A stretch of 39,668 bases of DNA from Promineifilum sp. (GCA_018058545.1 JAGOZU010000023.1:1-39668); one strand, 5' to 3'; positions 22,700 to 32,604 are shown, counted from the first letter of the stretch. Notes: generated from the sequence alone by a model not told the origin. Translations and numbers: made by a program.

Positions 22700-23671
22700 C
22701 TACGGATTAAGCCGATAATAAGGCTTGTACTGATTGGCCACGCTGATATAAGCCGGATGCACGCCCTGGGCCAACAGTTCGGCTACGATCGTCTCGTAAA
22801 CCACCAACTTCTGATGCATGTCGCGCCCGGTGCCGAAGTAGGCCATCCAGCCGCGACCGTCCTGATAACCCAGCCCCTCGGCCGGCTTGTAATGCAGCTT
22901 GTCGATATTGGGTCGCAACTCCCGCAGCTGCAGCGCGCCGGCCAGCACCTCCCGGGGCACAAAAGCCGCCTGGCTGCCCGGGCCTTCCTCTTCGGCCGTG
23001 GTATCCTCGGCATCGGCGGCCGCCTCTTCCTCGGCCGCCTTTTTATCAGCGACCGTGACGACCGGCGCCTTGGCCACCGGTATATCGGAAATGATACTCA
23101 GCAGGCCGATGGTATCCGACCGCGCCTTGGACAGTTGCCCGTCGGCGTCGATCCAGTAGGACAGGTCGCCCTCTTGCCAAGTGGCCAGCGGCGGCTTCTC
23201 GCTGACGCGAATCAGCACATCGTTGGGCCAGTAGAGGGTGACGGTGGCCGTCACCACGCCCTGTACTTCGTGGATGTGGTCGGCCGCTTCCTGCGGGTCG
23301 GCCGCGAAAATGTGACGTCCGGCCAGACCGCTGGCGGCGACGACTTCGTTGATGTCGAGAGTGGACGCGCCCTCAACCGGGATGTAGTTGAGATAGAAAC
23401 GGTCGTCGCTGCCGATGATATACAGGGCGTAAGCCGCAAGGGCGACGATGGCCAGACTGACCCAGCGGGCGTTGAGCAATATCGCCGTCGCCCCGGCCAG
23501 CGGCCGCCGGATGCGTTGCGTGCTGTTGCGACGCTTGCGCTTGGCGGCCGTCTTGGGCATCGACAGATCGCCCATCGGGGCGGTCGTCGCCGACTGGACA
23601 CGGCGCATTTGTGGCTGTTTGCGCAGTTTTGGCTTGGAGTCGTCCTTACGCTCGCTCATGGGCGATTTCAT
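22700..23671 (-). CDS. ftsQ: Cell division protein FtsQ/DivIB
   Basis: The 323-aa bitopic protein has a long basic cytoplasmic tail (1-65), one membrane helix at about 67-88 (VSLAIVALAAYALYII), a POTRA domain from about 95 (YIPVEGASTLDINEVVAASGL) and the FtsQ beta domain ending PAYISVANQYKPYYRL. An acidic low-complexity insert (KKAAEEEAAADAED..., about residues 207-230) interrupts the beta domain. It acts in the divisome with FtsB/FtsL. The ATG at 23671 overlaps the ddl stop by four bases; a second ATG 15 bases inside is possible. Confidence 0.93.
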   Translation of the reverse strand: MKSPMSERKDDSKPKLRKQPQMRRVQSATTAPMGDLSMPKTAAKRKRRNSTQRIRRPLAGATAILLNARWVSLAIVALAAYALYIIGSDDRFYLNYIPVEGASTLDINEVVAASGLAGRHIFAADPQEAADHIHEVQGVVTATVTLYWPNDVLIRVSEKPPLATWQEGDLSYWIDADGQLSKARSDTIGLLSIISDIPVAKAPVVTVADKKAAEEEAAADAEDTTAEEEGPGSQAAFVPREVLAGALQLRELRPNIDKLHYKPAEGLGYQDGRGWMAYFGTGRDMHQKLVVYETIVAELLAQGVHPAYISVANQYKPYYRLNP

Positions 23672-24846
23672 CGCGTTACCCTTTCCTCGCCCGACTTCAG
23701 GGCGTTGATATCGATGGTTCTCTCCAGCTCGCCTTTTTCCCGGTGGCGTTCCAGCGCCAGGTCGATCAGCCGATCCAGCAATTCGCTGTAGCCGATGCCC
23801 GTCGCCTCCCACAGCTTCGGATACATGGAGATGTTCGTGAAGCCGGGGATCGTGTTGATCTCGTTCAGATAGATCCGGCCCGACTTTTCGTCCAGCAGCA
23901 GGTCGACACGACCCAACCCGGCGCAGTCGATGGCCTTGTAGGCCCGCACCGCCAACTCGCGGATGGTGTCGGACTGTTCGGCCGTCAGCTTGGCGGGGAT
24001 GATCAGTTCCGACTCATCGTCCGAATCCGGCTCGGCCATATACTTGGCCACGTAATCGTAGAACTCGCGCCGCGGCCGGATCTCGCCGACGACGCTGGCC
24101 ACCGGCTCGTCATTGCCCATGACCGACACTTCCAGCTCGCGGGCGTGGTCGATGCCTTGCTCGATGACCAGTCGCCGGTCGAATCGCGCCGCCTCATCCA
24201 GACCGGCGCGCAACTGGTCGCGGTCGTTGCATTTGCTGATGCCGACGCTGGAGCCGAGGTTGGCCGGTTTGGTGAAGACGGGGTAGGGGAAGGCCGCCTC
24301 GACCGCCGCGATGACCGCCTCCGGCTCGCGCTGCCATTGCCGGCGCATGCACAGCACCCAGGGCAAAATCGGGATGCCGCCGGCCGTCATCACTTGCTTG
24401 AAGATGGCCTTGTCCATGCCCACGGCTGAACCGACGACGCCCGCGCCGACATAGGGCACGCCCGCCAGCTCCAGCAAACCCTGCACAGTGCCGTCCTCGC
24501 CATAGGGGCCATGCAGAACGGGGAATACGACATCGAGCGCGGTGATGGCCGACAGGCTGGAGGGGGTCGCGCCCTCGCCGGCGTGGCTTACGGCCATGAG
24601 CGTCGCGTCGCCCGGTTCGGGCAGCAACGTGGCCGGTTGGGCCGCGGCCGTGCCCGCTGTCAGGGCGTCGGTGTCCCCGGCAAACCAGCGGCCGTCCTTG
24701 CCGATGCCGATGGGCACGACTTCGTAGCGGGTCGGGTCGAGCGCCTGCATCACCGAGCGCGCCGAACGAAGCGACACTTCGTGCTCGCCCGAGCGGCCGC
24801 CGAAGACGACCCCCACGCGGATCTTGCCCGCCTTTCTGTCTGCCAT
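23668..24846 (-). CDS. ddl: D-alanine--D-alanine ligase
   Basis: Ddl makes D-Ala-D-Ala for the pentapeptide stem using ATP. The 392-aa ATP-grasp protein has [16 protein letters not shown] near the start, [23 protein letters not shown]-type signature around 115-135, [13 protein letters not shown] (ATP loop), GRVDLLLDE and [20 protein letters not shown] near the C-terminus. A stretch of Ala/Thr/Gly-rich sequence at about 45-75 is longer than usual. I prefer ATG 24846 to a GTG at 24876 that would overlap murB. Confidence 0.96.
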   Translation of the reverse strand: MADRKAGKIRVGVVFGGRSGEHEVSLRSARSVMQALDPTRYEVVPIGIGKDGRWFAGDTDALTAGTAAAQPATLLPEPGDATLMAVSHAGEGATPSSLSAITALDVVFPVLHGPYGEDGTVQGLLELAGVPYVGAGVVGSAVGMDKAIFKQVMTAGGIPILPWVLCMRRQWQREPEAVIAAVEAAFPYPVFTKPANLGSSVGISKCNDRDQLRAGLDEAARFDRRLVIEQGIDHARELEVSVMGNDEPVASVVGEIRPRREFYDYVAKYMAEPDSDDESELIIPAKLTAEQSDTIRELAVRAYKAIDCAGLGRVDLLLDEKSGRIYLNEINTIPGFTNISMYPKLWEATGIGYSELLDRLIDLALERHREKGELERTIDINALKSGEERVTR

Positions 24847-24856
24847 ACCGTTCTGA

Positions 24857-25807
24857 CTATTCAAAGGACCAATCACCTACCAACTCGACTTCCAGTTCCA
24901 TCTCGATGCCGAACTGCTCGCGGACGCTGTTCCAGGCCTCGGCGATGAGCGACCGGACATCCTCGGCCGTCGCCTGCCCTCCGGTCATGAAGAAGTTGGC
25001 GTGCTTCTCAGAGATAGAAGCATCGCCGACCTGAAACCCTTTGAGACCGGCGGTATCGATCAGATATCCGGCGTAATAGTTTTCCGGGTTCTTGAACATC
25101 GATCCCGTGCTGGCCCCGCCGGGTTGCCGCTCCTTGCGATGGGCGTTGAACCCTTCGGCGCGGGCCGACAGGATGTTCACCGGCTCCGGCTTCAGGCGCA
25201 ATTCGGCCGACAGAACGACCCGGCGCGCCCGGCCCAAATTCGGATCGCGCTTCAGCACGCTGTCCCGGTAGCCGTACTTCATGTCTTCGCGGTTATAGAC
25301 GCGCAGGCCGAAGCCCGGCTCCCAGACGGTCGCGGCCAGGAATTGGCCGTCGATGTCGGAGCCGTGCGCCCCGGCATTGCCCACCACAGCCCCGCCGACG
25401 GTCCCTGGTATGCCCACGGCCCATTCCAGACCGCCCAGGCCCCGGCTGATACATTGGCGAGCCAGCGATGACAGGTTCATGCCGGATTCGACCGTGCAAA
25501 CGACGCCTGCGCCGCTATGACGGAAGCTCACCTTTCGCGCGCGGTTCATGATGACCAGTCCGCTGATGCCCGAGTCGGCGACGAGAATATTGGAGCCGCC
25601 GCCGAGCACGAAATAGGACACCCCGGCGTTATAGGCCATCTCCGCGGCCGTCAGGAGCTGATCGGCCGATGTGACGGTCAGGAACAGTTCGGCCGGGCCG
25701 CCGACGCGGGCGGTGGTGTGGCGCGACAATGATTCGTTCACCTGCAACTGGTTGCCGAATATCTGGCGCAACCGCTCAACCGTTTGGACAGTCGTCATGA
25801 GTTTCAT
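24857..25807 (-). CDS. murB: UDP-N-acetylenolpyruvoylglucosamine reductase
   Basis: MurB reduces the enolpyruvyl group with NADPH and FAD to give UDP-MurNAc. The 316-aa protein has the FAD-binding [11 protein letters not shown] (about 68-78), [18 protein letters not shown] (about 130-147), the catalytic Ser region [12 protein letters not shown] and the C-terminal SEKHANFFM. Eight bases separate it from murC. The next gene, ddl, starts ten bases after its stop. Confidence 0.97.
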   Translation of the reverse strand: MKLMTTVQTVERLRQIFGNQLQVNESLSRHTTARVGGPAELFLTVTSADQLLTAAEMAYNAGVSYFVLGGGSNILVADSGISGLVIMNRARKVSFRHSGAGVVCTVESGMNLSSLARQCISRGLGGLEWAVGIPGTVGGAVVGNAGAHGSDIDGQFLAATVWEPGFGLRVYNREDMKYGYRDSVLKRDPNLGRARRVVLSAELRLKPEPVNILSARAEGFNAHRKERQPGGASTGSMFKNPENYYAGYLIDTAGLKGFQVGDASISEKHANFFMTGGQATAEDVRSLIAEAWNSVREQFGIEMELEVELVGDWSFE

Positions 25808-25815
25808 GTGCCTGT

Positions 25816-27234
25816 TTATCTCTTGATCCCTTGTTGTTGTTGCAATCCTTCCAAAACCCAGCGTCCCACTTCGTCGCCGTCGCCCGCGCCTAAGGTCAGG
25901 ACGACGTCGTCGGGATGCAGGCGCTCCAGCAAATAGTCGGCCGCTTCGCGTCGCCCCGGAATGTGGATCGCGTGGGGATGCCCCATCTGATCCACGACGG
26001 CCGCCGTGTTGATGCCCGGATCAGCCGCCTCGCGGCTGCCGTAAATATCCAGGGCGATAACCCGATCGGCCAGAGCGAAGCTGCCGGCGAACTCCTTCAG
26101 CATGAGCCGCGTGCGGCTGAAGGTGTGCGGTTGCCACACCGCCCACAGCCGCCGACCCGGGTAGCGCTGGCGTGCGGCCGCCAGCGTGGCCTTAATCTCG
26201 GTCGGGTGGTGGGCATAATCGTCGATGACGGTCACGCCGCCCTCTTCCCCGACCACCTGGAACCGGCGTTGCACCCCGCCGAACCCGGCCAGCGCCCGGC
26301 AAGTCTGCCCGAAATCCAGTTCCAGGTCCAGCGAGACGATGATGGCGGCCAGGGCGTTGCGCACGTTGTGCAAACCCGGAAGCCGCAGGCGTGCCAGGCC
26401 TATGGTTTGGCTGTCGACCTCGACGATGAAATCGCTGCCACCCATCTGGTTGGGCCGGATGTCGAGCGCGCGCACGTCGGGTTGATCTTCCGTCGCTGAT
26501 TCATCCAGCCCATAGGTGGTGATCTCCATCCGGCCTGCGGAAATCTCCTGCAACAGTTCGGCCGCGCCGGGGTCGTCGATGCAAATAATCAGTCGCCCGC
26601 TTGACGGCAGCAGTTCGGCGAATCGGCGGAAGGCATCGCGATAGGCGGCGGCCGTCTTGAACAGGTCGGGATGGTCGTGCTCCACGTTAGTGATGATCGC
26701 CAGTTCCGGCCGCAAGCCGAGGAACATGTGATCGTATTCATCGGCCTCGATGACGAAGTACGGTCCCTCGCCGAAACGGCCGTTGCCGCCCAGTTCCGGC
26801 AAAGTGCCGCCCAGAATCACTGTCGGGTCCAGCCCTGCTTCGATCATCACATGGGCGATCATGCCTGTTGTGGTCGTCTTTCCGTGCGAGCCGGCGACGG
26901 CGATGCCGATGGTGCCGGTCATCAATTCGCCCAACAGGTCGGCGCGTTTCAGCACCGGTAGCCCCAGCGCCAAGGCCGCCGACCACTCCGGATTGGTGCC
27001 GGGCACGGCCGAGGAAATGACCACCAGGTCGGCCCCGTCGATGTGCTCGGCGGCGTGTCCCCGGTAGACCGTCACACCGACCGCTGCCAGCGCCGAGGTT
27101 TGCTCATTGCTTTGCATGTCGGAGCCGGATACCTGGAAGCCACGCCCCAACAGCACGCGCGCGATTGCCGACATGCCGGCTCCGCCGATGCCCACGATGT
27201 GGATGTGCATTCCAGGTGTGAGTCTTGTGCCCAC
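25816..27234 (-). CDS. murC: UDP-N-acetylmuramate--L-alanine ligase
   Basis: MurC adds L-Ala to UDP-MurNAc, the first Mur ligase step. Visible are the Rossmann start HIVGIGGAGMSAIARVL, P-loop GSHGKTTTTGM, EADEYDHMFL, VEHDHPD and DDYAHHPTEIKATL. I chose the GTG at 27234 because GGAGGAGG lies 6-7 bases before it. An in-frame ATG at 27258 would add eight residues with a weaker ribosome site. It follows the cvpA-like gene closely. Confidence 0.96.
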   Translation of the reverse strand: MGTRLTPGMHIHIVGIGGAGMSAIARVLLGRGFQVSGSDMQSNEQTSALAAVGVTVYRGHAAEHIDGADLVVISSAVPGTNPEWSAALALGLPVLKRADLLGELMTGTIGIAVAGSHGKTTTTGMIAHVMIEAGLDPTVILGGTLPELGGNGRFGEGPYFVIEADEYDHMFLGLRPELAIITNVEHDHPDLFKTAAAYRDAFRRFAELLPSSGRLIICIDDPGAAELLQEISAGRMEITTYGLDESATEDQPDVRALDIRPNQMGGSDFIVEVDSQTIGLARLRLPGLHNVRNALAAIIVSLDLELDFGQTCRALAGFGGVQRRFQVVGEEGGVTVIDDYAHHPTEIKATLAAARQRYPGRRLWAVWQPHTFSRTRLMLKEFAGSFALADRVIALDIYGSREAADPGINTAAVVDQMGHPHAIHIPGRREAADYLLERLHPDDVVLTLGAGDGDEVGRWVLEGLQQQQGIKR

Positions 27235-27264
27235 CTTTTCCTCCTCCAATGACAACATAAATGC

Positions 27265-27858
27265 CTACAACAGAACGACCAGAATGAACAGGAAAACAAC
27301 AGCCAACAGGAGCGGTAAAATAAGCGGCGATTGGGTCAGCATCGGGATCGGCAGATTATCGATGATGGCTGCCAATTCCGGCGCCGGCCGGGTAATATGA
27401 GCCGGGTTGAAAGGGTATTGCTCGGTTATGGCGAATCGAACCCATTTGCTGGGCCCTTCGGCATGATACTCCAGGAATGACCAAATCGACCCGACAACGA
27501 ACCAGCCGTTTAGCCCGCCAACCAGGAAGCCGAGCACGCGATCCTGCAAGTTATCCCGTCGCGATAGCCTGTCGCCAACCCGACTGCTGGCCAGCGTTGG
27601 ACCTTGATAGCCGAAAAAGGCGATCGTCAGCAGAATTGCCGACATGATATAGAATTGATAGCGTCGTACTTCGAGGGGGGGAATCACCTCAGGCTTCCAG
27701 CCGGCGAAATTGAAGGCCGTGCTTATGAACTGGTTAATCATGAACAAAGCCAGGATGCAGGAAGAAGTGGCGACGACTTCCTTGGTCCAACCGCGCATCA
27801 TGCCCACGAAGGCAAATAGCAATACCATGATCCAGAAGGCGACGACTAAACTTAACAT
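27265..27858 (-). CDS. CvpA-like integral membrane protein
   Basis: The product is 197 aa with about four membrane segments: roughly 1-22, 28-48, 70-90 and a C-terminal hydrophobic run (LPLLLAVVFLFILVVLL). Residues 100-125 (SRRDNLQDRVLGFLVGGLNGWFVVGS) look like the CvpA/colicin V production family core (D..lG...G...G). CvpA proteins are linked with envelope homeostasis, but their biochemical role is unclear. The gene starts inside the last seven bases of murG and ends 30 bases before murC, so it is a fixed member of this dcw operon, where it is not usually found. Confidence 0.7.
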   Translation of the reverse strand: MLSLVVAFWIMVLLFAFVGMMRGWTKEVVATSSCILALFMINQFISTAFNFAGWKPEVIPPLEVRRYQFYIMSAILLTIAFFGYQGPTLASSRVGDRLSRRDNLQDRVLGFLVGGLNGWFVVGSIWSFLEYHAEGPSKWVRFAITEQYPFNPAHITRPAPELAAIIDNLPIPMLTQSPLILPLLLAVVFLFILVVLL

Positions 27859-29003
27859 GGTGCCTCCTCATGTGCGAGGGACGAATTCTTCTGCGGCGAG
27901 GATGTGGATTCGGCCAGAATGACCTGTGCCAGATCGGCCGCGGCATTGGGTCTGTCAAGCGTCTTTGCCGCGGCGGCCATCCGGCTCAACCTTTCCGGAT
28001 TAAACAGCAACTCCCGGACGGTGGGCAGCAGCGACTCGGTCAGTGTCTCATCGACCAGTTGCACGGCCGCGCCACGCTCCGTCAAATAATCGGCGTTCAC
28101 TTTCTGGTAGCGCCAGGCGAAGGTCAGGGGCACCAGAATCGACGGCAAGCCAAAGGCCGGGCACTCGCCCATCATGCTGGCCCCGGCGCGCGCCAAAGTC
28201 AGGTCGGCCGCCCGGAATGCAGCCCCCATTTCCTCATGCAGGTAGGGGAACGGCCGATACCAGGCGTGCAACTCGGCCGGCAAGTTTGCGGCATTGGCCT
28301 TGACTTCCGGCCAGGTGAGCGTGCCGCTGACGTGGATGATCTGTGCCTCTTGCAGCAGGTCCGGCAGCGCCCCCATGAGCGCGCGGTTGATGTTGCGTGC
28401 GCCTCGGCTGCCGCCGAAGACAAACAGGGTCGGCCGCCCCGGCTTCAGATCGAAATGACCCAGCGCCTCGGCTTTGGACAACGATCCCGCGGCGCGAATG
28501 TCGGGGCGAACCGGATAGCCGGTGACGACCATCTTTTCCGCGGGCACGAACTGTCGCGAGCCGTCGGTCGTGCAGGCGATCCGGCGCGCCATCGGGATGG
28601 CCAGTCGGATGGAACTGCCCGGCTCAACGTCGGGCAGATAGATGACGATGGGCACCTTGTGGCGGCGTGCGGCAAGAGAGACCGGCGCGGCCACGTAGCC
28701 ACCGGTCATGAACATGACATTCGGCCGAAAACGACCGATGCTGTTCGATGCCGCCCGATAACCCTGCGCCAGTTTGGCGAGGTTTCGCGCGCGCGTGGCA
28801 ACGGGCACCCCGGCGATTGGCCCGCCGGCGATGGTCTCCAGTCGCAATCCCGCTCGCGTCACCAATGTCTCTTCCATCTCACCCTTTGTACCGATCCACA
28901 AAATATCGTTCTGTTCAACACCCAGCGCCTGTAGCTCTGTCGCCGCCGCCAGCGCCGGGTAAATGCCGCCGCCGGTTCCACCGGCGCAAATCAATACTCG
29001 CAT
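27852..29003 (-). CDS. murG: MurG-type N-acetylglucosaminyltransferase
   Basis: MurG transfers GlcNAc to lipid I to make lipid II at the inner face of the membrane. The 383-aa GT-B protein keeps the Gly-rich loop AGGTGGGIYPALA (7-19), FVFGGSRGARNIN and RAGASMMGECPAFGLPSILVPL. Departures from the norm: the first loop reads GGTGGG where nearly all MurG have GGTGGH, VTGYPVR replaces VTGNPVR, and WRYQKVNA replaces the usual DHQ..NA. The operon position leaves little doubt about the role. ATG 29003 is chosen over a TTG at 29027 that overlaps the ftsW stop. Confidence 0.93.
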   Translation of the reverse strand: MRVLICAGGTGGGIYPALAAATELQALGVEQNDILWIGTKGEMEETLVTRAGLRLETIAGGPIAGVPVATRARNLAKLAQGYRAASNSIGRFRPNVMFMTGGYVAAPVSLAARRHKVPIVIYLPDVEPGSSIRLAIPMARRIACTTDGSRQFVPAEKMVVTGYPVRPDIRAAGSLSKAEALGHFDLKPGRPTLFVFGGSRGARNINRALMGALPDLLQEAQIIHVSGTLTWPEVKANAANLPAELHAWYRPFPYLHEEMGAAFRAADLTLARAGASMMGECPAFGLPSILVPLTFAWRYQKVNADYLTERGAAVQLVDETLTESLLPTVRELLFNPERLSRMAAAAKTLDRPNAAADLAQVILAESTSSPQKNSSLAHEEAPC

Positions 29004-29023
29004 GGTCTGCCTGCCGGCCTGTC

Positions 29024-30202
29024 TCAACCTGCTCCGGGCTGCGGGCGGCTCACGCGACGGCCGTTAGCCGCATCGCGCGAGACGTTCAGCAATATCCCGA
29101 TGGCGGTCAAGGTCATCAGCATGGACGAACCGCCATAGCTGAGAAACGGCATCGGCACGCCTGTAAACGGCATGACGGCCGTATTTACGGCCACATGGAT
29201 CAAAGCCTGATAGGCGATCCACATCGTTGCACCTACGGCCAGCAAGGATCCATAGGTGTCGCGTGCCCGACTGGCTACGAGAAGTCCGCGCCAGGTCAAC
29301 AACCCAAACAGGATCATCACGCCGAGCATGCCTACCAACCCCAGCTCTTCACCGATGATGGCGAACATCCCGTCCGTGTGGGCCAGTGGCAGAGAGCCGA
29401 ATTTTTGGCCGCCCTGCCCAATTCCAACACCAAATATGCCGCCGTTGGCCAGAGCCGCGAGCGCATGCTTCACCTGATAGCTTGCCTCAAGAGGGTTGTT
29501 AATCCCATCCAGGTAGTCACTGACTCGTTGAGAGGCATGGGATAATGTGAGTATCATGACGAAGACCACAACCAGGGCCAGGGAGAGGGCGACCAAAACC
29601 TGCTTTAAATCGGCGCCTGCAACGAAAAAGAGCGTGAAACAGATGGCGGCGATCAGGATCGCCGCGCTAAGCGCCGGTTGAGCTACAATCAAGGCAAACA
29701 TCACGCCGGTAATGATGGAAAAGGGGACCAGTCCATAATTGAGCGTCTTGATGCGATCTCCTTTTGAATCCAGCCAATCGGCGACGTAGAGGATAGCCAC
29801 CAGCTTGGCCAGCTCCGACGGCTGATAGGATCCTCCGGAAAGCGTTCGCACCGCGCCATACTCGTCGACTTTTCCGAAAATGATCATTCCCAACAGAATC
29901 ACCCAAGTGAGCAGAAGAAGTATCACTGATACATGTCGATAGCGAAGGACATGGTAGTCAAACTGCATGAGAACAACAATGATGCCTAAACCCAGCAACA
30001 TTACAGTTATCTGACGAGTCACAAAGTAGATTGAGTTTTCTTCACGCAGGTATCCCAGGTCGAATGTTGTGCTATAGACCATCAGAAAGCCGATGACGAG
30101 CAGGGCGCCGACAATCAGCAGCAGCCAATAATCGAACGCAAATTTATTGCGGCCCGCCAGTATGGTATTCCCCCTTTTTTTGACGACGTTGATCGTTGCC
30201 AT
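29024..30202 (-). CDS. ftsW: SEDS peptidoglycan glycosyltransferase FtsW
   Basis: FtsW polymerises lipid II at the septum together with its cognate class B PBP (here FtsI). The 392-aa protein has about ten membrane helices, SYQPSELAKL at 125-134, the loop LPLAHTDGMFAIIGEELG with the conserved Asp at D277, and the C-terminal PFLSYGGSSM. The segment usually written QPDxG reads QPALSA (175-180), with Ala at the conserved Asp position. AAGGAG precedes the ATG. Gene order between murD and murG is conventional for FtsW rather than RodA. Confidence 0.95.
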   Translation of the reverse strand: MATINVVKKRGNTILAGRNKFAFDYWLLLIVGALLVIGFLMVYSTTFDLGYLREENSIYFVTRQITVMLLGLGIIVVLMQFDYHVLRYRHVSVILLLLTWVILLGMIIFGKVDEYGAVRTLSGGSYQPSELAKLVAILYVADWLDSKGDRIKTLNYGLVPFSIITGVMFALIVAQPALSAAILIAAICFTLFFVAGADLKQVLVALSLALVVVFVMILTLSHASQRVSDYLDGINNPLEASYQVKHALAALANGGIFGVGIGQGGQKFGSLPLAHTDGMFAIIGEELGLVGMLGVMILFGLLTWRGLLVASRARDTYGSLLAVGATMWIAYQALIHVAVNTAVMPFTGVPMPFLSYGGSSMLMTLTAIGILLNVSRDAANGRRVSRPQPGAG

Positions 30203-30217
30203 TTGAATCTCCTTGCC

Positions 30218-31609
30218 TTATTCCATCTCCCGAACCAGATGCCGGAAATGCTCGCCTCGCTCAACAAAATCGGAATAAGCATCGAAACTGGTGCCGCCGG
30301 GCGATAATAACACCACGTCGCCCGCGGCCGCTTCAGCCTGGGCCATGGCCACGGCCTCGGCCATTGTCTCGACCTGGGTGAATGGCGTGCCGTTCCCCAG
30401 GCGGATGGCCAGCAATGGGGCCAACTCGCCGAAGAGGACGACATGTTTCACCCGGCGGCCGACCTGTCGCGCCCATTCATCCCATATCATGTCCTTGTCG
30501 CGGCCGCCGGCCAGAAGGATGATCGGCTCGTCGAAGGCTGCCAGAGCCGCCAACGCCCGTTCGGGCGCGGTGGCAATGGAATCATTGATGTACTGAACGC
30601 CGTCGAATTTGCGGACCATCTCCAGCCGATGCGGCACGCCGTCGAAGAACCGGATGCCCTGGACAATAGCCTCGTGGGGTATACCGGCCGAGTCCGCCAG
30701 CGTGACCGCCGCCAGCACATTGAGCACATTGTGCGGCCCGATGAGATGGCTTTCGTTCACCCGACAAAGCGGCCGTGCATCGCTGCCGTCGCCTAGCCAG
30801 ATATGTCCGTCATGGATGAATGCGCCATCGGTGACCTCTTCGCGCGCGCTGAACAGCCGCAAACGGCCGCGCACCATGTGGACCATCTCCAGTGAACCCG
30901 GATCGTCGGCCGAGAGCACGGCGACATCGCCCGGTTTCTGGAAGCGCAGGATATTGCCCTTGGCCTCGATGTAGTGGGCCATCGACTTGTGCCGATCCAG
31001 ATGATTGGGCGTGATGTTCAGGATGGTGGCGATGGGCGGGCTGCATTGATTCCAAAGCTCCAGCTGGAAGCTCGACAGCTCCTGCACCACCAGATCGTCG
31101 GCCGATATCAGCGGCAGATCGGCGATCAACGGGCGACCGATGTTGCCGCCGACCCATGTCATGCGGTCGGATTTGTACCCCATTTGACCCACCAGCGCGG
31201 TAGTCGTTGTCTTGCCGGCCGAGCCGGTGATGCCTACGACCAGGGCAGGGGTGCGGTGCATGAACTCGATTGAGTCGTTTGTCAGCGGGATCCCGCGCCG
31301 GCGCGCTTCGACGACCAGGGGTGAGTCCGTCGCCACGCCACCGCTGAGGGCCAGCAGATCGCATTCATCGAGTAGCGAGAATGGATGACCGCCCAGCACA
31401 AAGCGCAGGCCAGGTTTTGTCGAATCGGCCGCCGGCAGGTCAGCCAGCGAGGCCAGGGTGTCCTGGAGCGCTTCGGCCGGACGCATGTCCGTCAGCGTCA
31501 CGCTCGCGCCCGCGCCCACGGCAAAGCGCGCCAGGGCCGTCCCTTGCCGGGCCATACCGAGTATGACGAGTCGCTTGCCGAATAACGGATCGCCGGATGA
31601 AGGTTCCAT
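30218..31609 (-). CDS. murD: UDP-N-acetylmuramoylalanine--D-glutamate ligase
   Basis: MurD adds D-Glu to UDP-MurNAc-L-Ala. The 463-aa protein has an N-terminal Rossmann start RLVILGMARQGTALARF, P-loop GITGSAGKTTTTAL, VQELSSFQLE, NITPNHLDRHKSM and NDSIATAPERALAAL. The conserved Lys usually carbamylated is in the EAKGNILRFQ region. The ATG at 31609 has AGGGA upstream; a longer in-frame extension to 31702 lies inside mraY and is rejected. Confidence 0.97.
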   Translation of the reverse strand: MEPSSGDPLFGKRLVILGMARQGTALARFAVGAGASVTLTDMRPAEALQDTLASLADLPAADSTKPGLRFVLGGHPFSLLDECDLLALSGGVATDSPLVVEARRRGIPLTNDSIEFMHRTPALVVGITGSAGKTTTTALVGQMGYKSDRMTWVGGNIGRPLIADLPLISADDLVVQELSSFQLELWNQCSPPIATILNITPNHLDRHKSMAHYIEAKGNILRFQKPGDVAVLSADDPGSLEMVHMVRGRLRLFSAREEVTDGAFIHDGHIWLGDGSDARPLCRVNESHLIGPHNVLNVLAAVTLADSAGIPHEAIVQGIRFFDGVPHRLEMVRKFDGVQYINDSIATAPERALAALAAFDEPIILLAGGRDKDMIWDEWARQVGRRVKHVVLFGELAPLLAIRLGNGTPFTQVETMAEAVAMAQAEAAAGDVVLLSPGGTSFDAYSDFVERGEHFRHLVREME

Positions 31610-31617
31610 AATGTTCC

Positions 31618-32604
31618 CTAGACCAATGCCAGCGCAATGCCGATCATCGCCGACAGCATGGCGATGAGCCACCAGCGCTGGACGATCTGAGTTTCGCTCC
31701 AACCGATTAATTCAAAATGGTGGTGGAGCGGAGCCATCTTGAACAGTCGTTTGCCGCCGGTGGCCCTGAAGTAGAGCACTTGCAGCGTTGTGGATAGTTC
31801 CGTGGCCACCGGAATAGCCAGGATAATCGGGAAAATCAACCATTGGTTGGTCATCAGGGCCATCACGCCCAACGCGGCGCCCAGCGCCTGCGAGCCTACA
31901 TCGCCCATGAACATCTGTGCCGGTTTTGCGTTGTACCAGAGAAATCCAAAGGTCGCTCCAATGATGATAAAGCTGAAGAGGACCAGGAATTGCTGATCTT
32001 GCAGGTAGGCGATGATGCCATAGGCGATGAAGGCGGTGGCGGTTATCAATCCGGCCAGTCCGTCCAGCCCGTCCGTCAGATTCACGGCGTTGGCGGACGC
32101 TGTGATGATGAAGACAGCTATCGGAATGTACAGGATGCCGATATCCAGCAGGACGCGGACCGTCGGCACGGCTACCCAGCCGTGCCGGTCATTCACCACC
32201 CAATACAACAGGATGGCGGCAATCAGGGAGATGGTGAGTTGTATCCAGATTTTTGTGCGTGCGCGCATGCCTTCGCCTGGTTTTAGGCGGATCCCCTGGT
32301 AGTCGTCGATACCTCCGAGGATAGAGTAGGCTACCATGACGCCCAGGGGAATAACCACGCTTTCGGCCGTTTCCAGCGCTTGCACCAGCTGCACAATATT
32401 CACCAACAAACTGACCACCAATGTCCAACCAATGATTAATATTCCTCCCATCCCCGGCGTACCCATTTTGGTGGCGTGGGTAGCCGGTCCGTCAATACGA
32501 ATTTGCTTGCCCAGACGGAGACGCCGCATGATTTCGATCAGCGGGCCTCCCCAGATAACCGCCATCAGGAAGGTGGCGCCGGCCAGCGTTAGAGCCAGTC
32601 CCAT
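31618..32604 (-). CDS. mraY: Phospho-N-acetylmuramoyl-pentapeptide-transferase
   Basis: MraY joins UDP-MurNAc-pentapeptide to undecaprenyl phosphate to give lipid I. The 328-aa protein has about ten membrane helices with the signature sites GPATHATKMGTPGMGGILI, GGIDDYQGIRLK, NAVNLTDGLDGLA, MGDVGSQALGA (normally GDTGSLALG) and PLHHHFELIGW. Its ATG overlaps the murF stop by one base (TAATG), so translation is coupled. Confidence 0.97.
   Translation of the reverse strand: MGLALTLAGATFLMAVIWGGPLIEIMRRLRLGKQIRIDGPATHATKMGTPGMGGILIIGWTLVVSLLVNIVQLVQALETAESVVIPLGVMVAYSILGGIDDYQGIRLKPGEGMRARTKIWIQLTISLIAAILLYWVVNDRHGWVAVPTVRVLLDIGILYIPIAVFIITASANAVNLTDGLDGLAGLITATAFIAYGIIAYLQDQQFLVLFSFIIIGATFGFLWYNAKPAQMFMGDVGSQALGAALGVMALMTNQWLIFPIILAIPVATELSTTLQVLYFRATGGKRLFKMAPLHHHFELIGWSETQIVQRWWLIAMLSAMIGIALALV

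Noticed and set aside
21679-22710. 343-codon plus-strand frame opposite ftsA
   Set aside because: It is an antisense shadow of ftsA with low-complexity charged composition and no recognisable domain.
27870-28934. 354-codon plus-strand frame opposite murG
   Set aside because: It is a shadow frame; murG motifs are clear on the minus strand.
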